Origin: Aristolochia californica
Taxonomy: Eukaryota > Streptophyta > Magnoliopsida > Piperales > Aristolochiaceae
Direction of reading: 5' to 3'
DNA length: 64,000 bases
Assembly: GCA_029961685.1 (NCBI GenBank)
Contig: JARWKL010000015.1
Span: 15,126,801-15,190,800 of the forward strand
Within the stretch, counting starts at the first letter, position 1. Each line of letters starts with the position of its first letter. Under the pieces are notes generated by a model, which did no database searches, was not told the origin of the DNA, and worked only from the letters and a program-made list of their open reading frames with translations. Positions 12,566 through 24,800 of this stretch are shown here, piece by piece. The position numbers and the translations under genes are program-made.

Positions 12566-13070
12566 GGTTGGATACTTACTAGAGCCAAACAACCCACGTT
12601 TTGCCTATCCTTAAAAATCACTGATACTTTTTGGAATTATCTCTCTCTGCATTTGTGGATTTCCATTTTGGATATTCAAATTATTTTTCAGATCCAAACT
12701 TGAGTTATCACTCTCCCATTTTTCTCGTAAACAAAAAATATATAAGGCAAATAGATCGCAACAAATTAAAAATTTTAGAGTTCATGTGTGGAAAAAAATT
12801 TGAAAACTATAATAAATGTAAGTGAAGAAAATTATTTCACACACTATAAATGAACTGCAAAGTTTTGTTATCCATGTTTGGGAAATTCCACTAGTACAAC
12901 CCCCTAATAATAGCTTGATGAAATTTTATAGGAAAGAGACTTCTAACAGATCCTCACATGTTTTAAGTGTGGTGAATATGCATGCCAGAAACATGTTGAG
13001 GATGCCTGTGACCCAATTATCCAAAAATTTCAAGGAGTAGAAAAAATTAAAATTTATTGTTAACACGTGT

Positions 13071-13494
13071 GGTTGGATACTTACCAAACCCAAACAACCC
13101 ACTTTTTGCCTATCCTTAAAAATCATAGATACTTTTTGGAATTATCTCTCTCAACATTTGTGCATTTCCATTTTGGATGTTCAAATTTTTTGAAAATCCA
13201 CACTTGTCCCACTTTTCTCGTCAATGAAAATTTAGATATGATAAATGTAAGTGAAGAAAATAATTTCTTGCACTAAAAATGAACACCAAAGTTTTGTTAT
13301 CCATGTTTGGGAAATTCCACTAGTATAACCCCTAATAGCTCTGTGGAATTTTATGGGAAAGAGAATTCTAACTGATCCTAACATGTTTTAAATGTGGTGG
13401 ATATGCATGCCAGAAAGATGTTGAGGATGCAAGTGACCTTATGATCCAAATATTTCTAGGAGTTGAAAAAATTAAATTCTCAAGTTAAATGTGT
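13071..13494 (+). repeat. Short monomer S3 (424 bp) with arm-B sequence
   Basis: Same joins as S1 and S2. It shares the CCACACTTGTCCCAC variant and the adjacent GGGAAAGAGAATTCTAAC variant with S2, so S2 and S3 are the closest pair. This fits the trimer duplication that contains them. Confidence 0.87.
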
Positions 13495-14500
13495 GGTTGG
13501 ATACTTACCAGAACCAAACAACCCAATTTTTCCCTATCCTTAAAAATCACAGATACTTTTTGGAAATATCTCTCTCAGCATTTGTGCATTTCCATTTTGG
13601 ATCTTCAAATTGTTTTTCAGATGCAAACTTGAGTTTTCACTCTCCCATTTTTCTCGTAAACAAAAAAGATAAAAGGCAAATAGATAACGTCAAAATGAAA
13701 ATTTTAGAGTTCATGTGTGCCAAAAAATTTCAAAAATATAATAAATGTAAGTGAAGAAAATTATTTTACGCACTAAAAATGAAATCCAAAGTTTTGTTTT
13801 CCATGTTTGGGAAATTCCACTAGTACAACCCCCTAATAATAGCTTGGTGGAATTTTATGGGAAAGAGACTTCTAACTGATCCTAACAAGTTTTAAGTATG
13901 GTGGATTTGCATGCCAGAAAGATGTTTTGGATGCAAGTGACCTAATGAACCAAAAATTTCGAGTAGAAAAAATTAAATTCTCTAGTTGACACGTGTGGTT
14001 GGATACTTGCTAGAGCCAAACAACCCACTTTTTGCCTATCCTTAAAATCACTGATACTTTTTGGAATTATCTCTCTCTGCATTTGTGGATTTCCATTTTG
14101 GATATTCAAATTATTTTTCAGATCCAAACTTGAGTTATCACTCTCCCATTTTTTTCGTAAACAAAAAAGATATAAGGCAAATAGATCGCAACAAATTGAA
14201 AATTTTAGAGTTCATGTGTGGAAAAAAATTTGAAAACTATAATAAATGTAAGTGAAGAAAATTATTTCACACACTAAAAATGAACTGCAAAGTTTTGTTA
14301 TCCATGTTTGGGAAATTCCACTAGTACAACCCCCTAATAATAGCTTTGTGAAATTTTATAGGAAAGAGACTTCTAACGGATCCTCACATGTTTTAAGTGT
14401 GGTGAATATGCATGCCAGAAACATGTTGAGGATGCCAGTGACCCAATGATCCAAAAATTTCAAGGAGTAGAAAAAATTAAATTCTATTGTTAACACGTGT

Positions 14501-16998
14501 GGTTGGATACTTACCAAACCCAAACAACCCACTTTTTGCCTGTCCTTAAAAATCACAGATACTTTTTGGAATTATCTCTCTCAACATTTGTGCATTTCCA
14601 TTTTGGATGTTCAATTTTTTTTTCAGATCCAAACTTGAGTTTTCACTCACCCATTTTTCTCATAAACAAAAAAGATATAAGGCAAATAGATTGCAACAAA
14701 ATGAAAATTATCGAATTCATGTGTGCAAAAAAAATTGAAAACTATAATAAATGTAAGTGAAGAAAATTTTTTCATGCACTAAAAATGAACTGCAAAGTTT
14801 TGTTATCCATGTTTGGGAAATTCCACTAGTACAACCCCCTAATAATAGCTTGGTGGAATTTTATAGGAAAGAGACTTCTAACTGATCCTAAAGTGATTTC
14901 AGTGTGGTGGATATGCATGCCAGAAACATGTTGAGGATCCAACTGACCTAATGATCCAAAAATTTCAAGGAGTAGAAAAAATTAAATTCTCAAGTTAACA
15001 CGTGTGGTTGGATCCTTACCGGAGCCAAACAACCCACTTATTGCCTATCCTTAAAAATCACAAATACTTTTTGGAATTATCTCTCTCAGCATTAGTCCAT
15101 TTCCATTTTGGAGGTTCAATTTTTTTTCAGATCGAAACTTGAATTTTCACTCTCCCATTTTTCACTTAAACAAAAAAGATATAAGGCAAATAGATCGCAA
15201 CAAAATGAAAATTATAGAGTTCATGTGTGCAAAAAAATTAGAAAACTATAATAAATGTTAATGAAGAAAATTATTTCACGCACTAAAAATGAACTCCAAA
15301 GCTTTCTTAACCATGTTTGGGAAATTCTACTAGTAGAACCCCCTAATAATAGCTCGGTGGAATTTTATAGGAAAGAGACTTCTAACTGATCCTAACATGT
15401 TTTAATTGTGGTGGATATGCAAGCCAAAAACAAGTTGAGGATGCAAGTGACCTAACGATCCAGATTTTTGAAGGAGTAGAAAAAATTAAATTCTCAAGTT
15501 AACGTGTGGTTGGGTACTTACCAGAGCCAAACAACCCACTTTTTGCCTGTCCTTAAAAATGACGGATGATTTTTGGAATTATTTCTCTCAGAATTTGTGC
15601 ATTTCAATTTTGGATGTTCAATTTTTTTTTTCAGATCCAAACTTGAGGTTTCACTCTCCCATTTTTCTCGTAAACAAAAAAAAAATATAAGGCAAATAGA
15701 TCGCAACAAAATGAAAATTTAAGAGTTCATGTGTGCAAAAAAATTTGAAAACTTTAATAAATGTAAGTGAAGAAAATTATTTCATGCACTAAAAATGAAC
15801 TCGAAAGTCTTGTTATCCATGTTAGGGAAATTCTACTAGTACAACCCCCTAATAATAGCTTGGTAGAATTTTATAGGAAAGAGACTTCTAACTGATCTTT
15901 AAGTGTGGTCGATATGCATGCCAGAAACATGTTGAGGATACAAGTGACCTAATGATCCAAAAATTTCATCGAGTAGAAAAAATTAAATTCACAAGTTAAC
16001 GTGTGGTTGGATACTTACCAGAGCCAAACAACCCACTTTTTGCCTATCCTTAAAAATGACAGATACTTTTTGGAATTATCTCTCTCAGCATTTGTGCATT
16101 TTCATTTTGGATGTTCTATTTTTTTTTCAGATCCAAACTTAAGTTTTCACACTCCCATTTTTCTCATGAACAAAAGAGATATAAGGGAAATAGGTCACAA
16201 AAAAAAGAAAATTTTAGAGTTCATGTGTGCAAAAATATCAGAAAACTATAATAAATGTAAGTGAAGAAAACTATTTCACGCACTAAAAATGAACTCCAAA
16301 GTTTTGTTATCCATGTTTGGGAAATTCCACTAGTACAACCCCCTTATAATAGCTTGGTGGAATTTTATAGGAAAGAGATTTCTAACTGATCCTAACATGT
16401 TTTAAGTGTGGTGAATATGCTTGCCAGAAATATGACGAGGATGCAAGTGACCTAATGTTTCAAAATTTCAAGGAGTAGAAAAAATTAAATTCTCAAGTTA
16501 ACGTGTGGTTGGATACTTACTAGAGCCAAACAACCCACTTTTTGCCTATCCTTAAAAATCACAGATACCTTTTGGAATTATCTCTCTCAGTATTAGTGCA
16601 TTTCCTTTTTAGATGTTCAAATTTTATTTCATATCCAAACTTGAGTTTTCACACTCCCATTTTTCTCGTAAACAAAAGAGATACATGACAAATAGAACGC
16701 AACAAAATGAAAATTTTAGAGTTCATGTGTAAAAAATTTGAAAACTATAACAAATGTAAGTGAAGAAAATTATTTCACGCACTAAAAATGAACTCCGAAA
16801 TCCATGTTTGGGAAATTCCACTAGTACAACCCCCTAAAAATAGCATGGTGGAATTTTATATGGAAGAGACTTCAAACTGATCTTAACAAGTTTTAAGTGT
16901 GGTGGATATGCATGCCAGAAACATGATGAGGATGCAAGTGACCTAGTGATCCAAAATTTTGAAGGAGTAGAAAAAATTAAATTCTCAAGTTAATGTGT
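14501..16998 (+). repeat. Ordinary A2 monomers
   Basis: Anchors 14501, 15006, 15508, 16005 and 16507, spaced 492-505 bp. Two notes. Near 15,897 a loss of about 10 bp (GATCTTTAAGTGTGG) removes the left arm of the 43-bp dyad. The 16507 monomer already has CTCCGAAATCCATG, an isolated early instance of the 8-bp loss typical of A3. Nothing else is seen here. Confidence 0.85.
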
Positions 16999-17740
16999 GG
17001 TAGGATACTTACCAGAGCCGAACAATGCACTTTTTGCCTATCATTAAAAATCACAAATGCTTTTTGGAATTATCTCTATCAACGATTGTGCATTTCCATT
17101 TTGGATGTTCAAATTTTTTTTCAGATCCAAACTAGAGTTTTCACTTTCCCATTTTTCTCGTAAACAAAAACGATATAAGGCAAATAGATCGCATCAAAAT
17201 GAAAATTTTTGAGTTCATGTGTGCAAAAAAAATTGAAAACTACAATAAATGCAAGTGATGAAAATTATTTCACGCACTAAAAATGAACTCCAAAGTTTTG
17301 TTATGCAGGTTAGGGAAATTCCACTAGTACAACCCCCTAATAAAACCTTCGTGGAATTTTATAGGAATGAGACTTCTAACTGATTCTAACATGTCTTAAG
17401 TGTGGTGGATATGCATGGCAGAAACATGTTTAGGATCCAAGTGACCTAAGGATCCAAAAATTTCAAGGAGTAGAAAAGCTATAATAAATGTATGTGAAGA
17501 AAATTATTTCACGCACTAAAAATGAACTCCAAAGTTTTGTTACCCTTGTTTGGGAAATTCCACTAGTACAACCCCCCGATAATAGCTTGGTGGAATTTTA
17601 TTGGAAAGAGACTTCTAACTGGTCCTAACATGTTTTAAGTGTGGTGGATATGCATGCCAGAAACATGTTGAGGATGCAAGTGACCTAATGATCCAAAAAT
17701 TTCAAGGAGTAGAAAAAATTAATTTCTGAAGTTAGCGTGT
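16999..17740 (+). repeat. Monomer followed by a truncated monomer
   Basis: Anchor-to-anchor distance is 742 bp. A full monomer runs to about 17,476. There GGAGTAGAAAA is joined directly to GCTATAATAAATG, so about 264 bp of the next monomer, including its anchor, is missing. The bases GAAAA occur at both original flanks, consistent with a deletion at short homology. Confidence 0.88.
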
Positions 17741-18801
17741 GGTTGGATATTTACCAGAGCCAAACAACCCACATTTTGCCTATCCTTAAAAATCACAGAC
17801 ACTTTTTGGAATTATCTCTCTTAGCATTTGTGCATTTCCATTTTGGATGTTCAAATTTTTTTTAGATCCAAACTTGAGTTTTCACTCTCCCATTTTTCTA
17901 GTAAACAAAAACGATATAAGGCAAACAGATCGCTACAAAATGAAAATTTTAGAGTTCCTGTGTGCAAAAAAATTTGAAAACTATAATAAATGTAAGTGAA
18001 GAAAATTATTTCACGCAAAAAAAATGAACTCCAAATTTTTGTTATCCACGTTAGGGAAATTCCACTAGTACAACCCCCTAATAATAGCTTGGTGGAATTT
18101 TGTAGGAAATAAAATTCTAACTGATCCTAACATGTTTTAATTGTGGTGGATATGCATGCCAGAAACATGTTGAGGATGCAAGTGACCTAATGATCCCGAA
18201 ATTTCAAGGAGTAGAAAAAATTAAATTCTCAAGTTAACGTGTGGTTGGATACTTACCAGAGCCAAACAACCCACTTTTTGCCTATCCTTAAAAATCACAG
18301 ACACTTTTTGGAATTATCTCTCTTAGCATTTGTGCATTTCCATTTTGGATGTTCAAATTTTTTTTCAGATCCAAACTTGAGTTTTCACTCGTCCATTTTT
18401 ATCGTAAACAAAAAAGATATAAGGCAAATAGATCGCACCAAAATGAAAATTTTAGAGTTCATGTGTGCAAAAAAATAGATATAAGGGAAATAGATCGCAA
18501 CAAAATGAAAATTTTAGAGTTCATGTGTACAAAAAAATTTGAAAACTATATAATAAATGTAAGTGATGAAAATTATTTCATGCACTAAAATTGAACTCCA
18601 AAATCCATGTACGGGAAATTCCACTAGTACAACGCCCAAATAATAGCTTGGTGGAATTTTATAGGAAAGAGACTTCTAACTAATCCTAACATGTTTTAAG
18701 TGTGGTGGATATGCAAGCCACAAACAAATTGATGATGCAAGTGGCCTAATGATCCAAAAATTTCAAGTAGTAGAAAAAATTAAATTCTCAAGTTAACGTG
18801 T
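17741..18801 (+). repeat. A2-to-A3 transition monomers, one with a 62-bp duplication
   Basis: The 17741 monomer still has a GTTATCC motif. The 18243 monomer is the first of the continuous run with CTCCAAAATCC. It is about 559 bp long because the segment starting AGATATAAGG at 18,415 is repeated from 18,477, 62 bp downstream. The copies differ at a few sites (GGCAAAT/GGGAAAT, GCACC/GCAAC, GTGCA/GTACA). Confidence 0.85.
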
Positions 18802-21800
18802 GGTTGGATATTTACCAGAGCCAAACAACCCACTTTTCCTATCCTTAAAAATCACAGATACTTTTTTGAATTATCTCTCTCAGCATTTGTGCATTTCCAT
18901 TATGGATGTTCAAATTTTTTTTAAAATCCAATCTTTAGTTTTAACTCTCCAATTTTTCTCGAAAACAAAACAGATATAAGGCAAATAGATCGCAACAAAA
19001 TGAAAATTTTAGAGTTCATGTGTGCAAAAAAATTTGAAAACTACAATAAATAGAAAATTATTTCACACACTAAAAATGAACTCCAAAATCCATGTTTGGG
19101 AAATTCCACTAGTACAACCCCCTAATAATAGCATGGTGGAATTTTATAGGAAAGAGACTTCTAACTGATCCAAACATGTTTTAAGTGTGGTGGATATGCA
19201 TGCCACAAACATGTTGAGGATGCAAGTGGCCTAATGATCCAAAAATTTCAAGGAGTAGAAAAAATTAAATTCTCAAGTAAACGTGTAGTTGGATATTTAC
19301 CAAAGCCCAACAACCAACTTTTTACCTGTCCTTAAAAATCACAGATACTTTTTGGAATTATCTCACTCAGCATTTGTGCATTTCCGTTTTGGATGATCAA
19401 ATTTTTTTTCAGATCCAAACTTGTGTTTTCACTCTCCCATTTTTCTTATTAACAAAAATATATAAGGCAAATAGATCGCAACAAAATGAAAAATTTAGAG
19501 TTCATGTGTGCAAAAAAATTTGAAAACTATATAATAAATGTAAGTGAAGAAAATTATTTCACTCACTAAAATTGAACTCCAAAATCCATGTTTGGAAAAT
19601 TCCACTAGTACAACCCCCTAATAATAGCTGGGTGAAATTTTATACAAAAGAGACTTCTAACTGATCCTAACATGTTTTAAGTGTGGTGGATATGCATGCC
19701 ACAAACATGTTGAGGATGCAAGCGGCCTAATGATCCAAAACTTCAAGGAGTAGAAAAAATTAAATTCTCAAGTTAACGTGTGGTTGGATATTTACCAGAG
19801 CCAAACAACCCACTTTTTGCCTATCATTGAAAATCACAGATACTTTTTGAAATTATCTCTCTCAGCATTTGTGCTTTTCCATTTTGGATGTTCAAATTTT
19901 TTTTCTGATCCAAACTTGAGTTTTCACTCTCCCATTTTTCTCGTAAACAAAAAAGATATAAGGCAAACAGATCACAACAAAATGAAAATTTTAGAGCTCA
20001 TGTGTGCAAAAAAAATTGAAAACTATATAGTAAATGTAGATTAAGAAAATTAACTCATGCACAAAAAATGAACTCCCAAATCCATGTTTGGGAAATTCCA
20101 CTAGTACAGCCCACTAATAATAGCTTAGTGGAATTTTATAGGAAAGTGACTTCTAACTGATCCTATCATGTTTTAAGTGTGGTGGATATGCATGCCAGAA
20201 ACATGTTGCGGATGCAAGTGGCCTAATGATCCAAAAATTTCAAGGTGTAGAAAAAAATAAATTCTCAAGTTAACGTGTGGTTGGATATTTACCAGAGCCA
20301 AACAACCCACTTTTTGCCTATCCTTAAAAATCACAGATACTTTGTAGAATTATCTCTCTCACCATTTGTGCATTTCCATTTTGGATGTTCAAATTTTTTT
20401 CATATCCAAACATGAGTTTTCACTCTCCAATTTTTCTTGTTAACAAAAATATATAAGGCAAATAGATCGCAACAAAATAAATATTTAGAGTTCATGTGTG
20501 AAAAATAATTTGAAAACTATATAATAAATGTAGGAGAAGAAAACTATTTCACGCACAAAAAATGAACTCCAAAATCCATGTTTGGGAAATTCTACTAGTA
20601 CAACCACCTAATAATAGCTGGGTGGAATTTTATAGGAAAGAGACTTCTAACTGATCCTAACATGTTTTAAGTGTGGTGGATATGCATTCCACAAACATGT
20701 TGAGGATCCAAGTGGCCTAATGATCCAAAAATTTCAAGGAGTAGATAAAATTAAATTCTCAAGTTAACGTGTGGTTGGATATTTGCCAGAGCCAAACAAC
20801 CCACTTTTTGCCTATCCTTAACAAGCACAGATACTTTTTAGAATTATCACAGTCAGCATTTGTGCATTTCCATTTTAGATGCTCAAATTTCTTTTCAGAT
20901 TCAAACTTGAGTTTTCACTCTCCCATTTTTCGCGTAAACAAAAAAGATATAAGGCAAATAGATCGCAACAAAATGAAAATTTTAGAGTTTATGTGTGCAA
21001 AACAATTTAAAAAATATATAATAAATGTAAGTGAAGAAAATTATTTAACGCACTAAAAATGAACTCCAAAATCCATGTTATGGAAATTCCACTTGTACAA
21101 CCCCCAAATAATAGCTTGGTGGAATTTTATAGGAAAGAGACTTCTAACTGATCCTAACATATTTTAAGTGTGGTGGATATGCATGCCACAAACATGTTGA
21201 GGATGCACGAGGCCTAATGATCCAAAAATTTCAAGTAGTAGAAAAAATTAAATTCTCAAGTTAACGTGTGGTTGGATATTTACCAGAGCCGAACATCCCA
21301 CTTTTTGCCTATCCTTAAAAATCACAGATACTTTTTTGAATTATCTCTCTCAGCATTTTTGCATTTCCATTTTGGATGTTCAAATTTTTTTTCAAATCCA
21401 ATCTTTAGTTTCCACACTCCCATTTTTATCGTAAACAAAAAAGATATAAGGCAAACAGATCACAACAAAATGAAAATTTTAGAGTTCATGTGTGCAAAAA
21501 ACTTTGAAAACTATAATAAATAGAAAATTATTTCACGCACTAAAATTGAACTCCAAAATCCATGTTTGGAAAATTCCACTAGTACAACCCCCTAATAATA
21601 GCTTGGTGGAATTTTATAGGAAAGAGACTTCTAACTGATCCTAACATGTTTTAAGTGTGGTGGATATGCATGCCACAAACATGTTGAGGAAGCAAGTGGC
21701 CTATTGATCAAAAAATTTTGAGTAGAAAAAATTAAATTCTCAAGTTAACGTGTGATTGGATATTTACCAGAGCCAAACAACCCACATTTTGCCTATCCTT

Positions 21801-24800
21801 AAAAATCACAGGTTCTTTTTGAAATTATCTCTCTCAGCATTTGTGCATTTCCATTTTGGATGTTCAAATTTTTTTTCAGATCCAAAATTGAGTTTTCACT
21901 CTCCCATTTTTCTCGTAAACAAAAAAGATATAAGGCAAACAGATCGCAGCAAAATTAAAATTTTAGAGTTCATGTATGAAAAAAATTTGAAAACTATATA
22001 ATAAATGTAGGTTAAGAAAATTATCTCACGCAGTAAAAATGAACTCCAAAATCCATGTTTGGGAAATTCCACTAGTACAACCCACTAATAATCACCTGGT
22101 GGAATTTTTTAGGAAAGAGACTTCTAACTGATCCTATCATGTTTTAAGTTTGGTGGATATGCATGCCACAAACATGTTGAGGATGCAAGTGGCCTAATGA
22201 TCCAAAAATTCAAGGAGTAGAAAAAATTAAATTCTCAAGTTAACGTGTGGTTGGATGTTTACCAGAGCCAAACAACCCACTTTTTGCCTATCCTTAAAAA
22301 TAGCAGATACTTTTTGGAATTATCTCTCTTAGAATTTGTACATTTCCATTTTGGATGTTCAAATTTCTTTTCAGATCCAAACTTGAGTTTTCAATGTCCC
22401 ATATTTCTCGTTAAAAAAATAGATATAAAGCAAATAGATCGCCACAAAAAGAAAATATTAGAATTCATGTGTGCAAAAAAATTTGAAAACTATATAATAA
22501 ATGTAAGAGAAGAAAATTATTTCACGCCCTAAAAATAAACTCCAAAACCCATGTTTGGAAAATTCCACTAGTACAACCCCCTAATAATAGCTTGGTTGAG
22601 GAAAGAGACTTCTAACTGATCCTAACATGTTTTAAGTGTGGTGGATATGCATGCCACAAACATGTTGAGGATGCAAGTGGCCTAATGATCCAAAAATTTA
22701 AAAGAGTAGAAAAAATTAAATTCTCAAGTTACCGTGTGGTTGGATATTTACAAGAACCAAACAACCCCCTTTTTGCCTATCCTTAAAAATCACAGCTACT
22801 TTTTTTAAATTATCTCTCTCAGCATTTGTACATTTCCATTTTGGATGTTTAAATTTTTTTTCAGTTCCAAACTTGAGTTTTCACACTGCCATTTTTCTCG
22901 TAAGCAAAAAAGATATAAGGCAATTAGATAGCAACCAAATGAAAATTTTAGAGTTCATGTGTGCAAAAAAATTTGAAAGCTATATAATAAATGTCAGTGA
23001 AGAAAACTATTTCACGCACTAAAAATGAACCCCAAAATCCATGTTTGGGAAATTCCACTAGTACAACCCCCTAAAAATAACTTGGTGGAATTATATAGGA
23101 AAGAGACTTTTAACTGATCCTAACTTGTTTTAAGTGTGGTGGATATGCATCACACAAACATGTTGAGGATGCAAGTGGCCTAATGAACCAAAAATTTCGA
23201 ATATAAAAAATTAAATTCTCATGTTAACGTGTGGTGGGATATTTACCAGTGCCAAACAACCCACTTTTTGACTATCCCTAAAAATCATAGATACCTTTTG
23301 GAATTATCTCTCTTAGCATTTCAGCATTTCCATTTTGGATATTCAAATTTTTTTCAGATCCAAACTTGTGTTTTCACTCTCCCATTTTTCTTGTAAACAA
23401 AAAGGATATAAGGCAAATAGATCGCAACAAAATGACAATTTTAGAGTTCATGAGTGCAAAAAAATTTGAAAAATATATAAAAAATGTAAGTGAAGGAAAC
23501 TATTTCACGCACTGAAAATGAACTCCAAAATCCATATTTTGGAAATTCCACTAATACAACCCCCGAATAATAGTTTGGTGCAATTTGAAAGGAAAGAGAC
23601 TTCTAACTGATCCTAACATGTTTTAATTGTGGTGGATATGCATGCCACAAACATGTTGAGGATGCAAGTGGCCTAATGATCCAAAAATTTCAAGGAGTAG
23701 AAAAAATTAAATTCTCAAGTTAACGTGTGGTTGGATATTTACCAGAGTAAAACAACCCACTTTTTGCCTATCCTTAAAAATCAGATATACTTTTTGGAAT
23801 TATCTCTCTCAGCATTTGTGCATTTCGATTTTGTATGTTCAAATTTTTTTTATTATCCAAACTTGAGTTTTCACTCTCCCTTTTTTCTCGTAAACAAAAA
23901 AGATATATGGCAAATAGATCGCAACAATATGAAAATTTTAGAGTTCATGTGTGCAAAAATATTTGAAAACTATATAAAAATTTAAGTGTAGAAAATTATT
24001 TCACGCACTAAAAATGAAATTCAAAATCCATGTTTGAGAAATTCCACTAGTACAACGCCCTAATAATAGCTAGGTGGAATTTTATAGGAAAAAAACTTCT
24101 AACTGATCCTAACATGTTTTAAGTGTGGTGGATATGCATGCCACAAACAATATGAGGATGCAAGTGCCTAATGATCCAAAATTTTCAAGGAGTAGAAAAA
24201 ATTAAATTCTCAAGTTAACTTGTGGTTGGATATTTATCAGAGAAAAACAACCCACTTTTTTTCTTTCCTTAAAAATCACAGATACTTTTTGGAATTATCT
24301 CTCTTAGCATTTGTGCATTTCCTTTTTTTATGTTCAAATTTTTTTTCTGATCCAAACTTGAGTTTTCACTCTGCCATTTGTCTAGTAAACAAAAAAGATA
24401 TAAGGCAAACAGATTGCAACAAAATGAAAATTTTAGAGTTCATGTGTGCAAAAAAATTTGAAAACTATATAATAAAAGTAGGTGATGAAAATTATTTCAC
24501 GCACTAAAAATGAACTCCAAAATCCATGTTTGGGAAATTCCACTAGTACAACCCCTAATAATAGCTTGGTGCAATTTTATAGGAAAGAGACTCCTAGCTG
24601 ATCCTATCATGTTTTAAATGTGGTGGATATGCATGCCACAAACATGTTGAGGATGCAAGACCCCTAATGATCCAAAAATTTCAAGGAGTAGAAAAAATTA
24701 AATTCTCAAGTTAAAGTGTGGTTGGATATTTACCAGAGCCAAAGAACCCACTTTTTGCCTATCCATAAAAATCACAGATACTTTTGGGAATTATCTCTCT

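Larger units (their letters stand above)
11638..14500 (+). repeat. Tandem duplication of a 1.43-kb trimer (S-W-V)
   Basis: The first trimer has anchors 11638, 12061 and 12566 (1,433 bp). The second has 13071, 13495 and 13997 (1,430 bp). The W monomers share ACCCAATTTTTCCC, GGAAATATC and GATAACGTC. The V monomers share CACGTGTGG, CTCTCTCTGCATTTGTGGA and TTGAGTTATCACTC. Corresponding monomers resemble each other far more than their neighbours, the hallmark of higher-order repeats. Confidence 0.85.
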
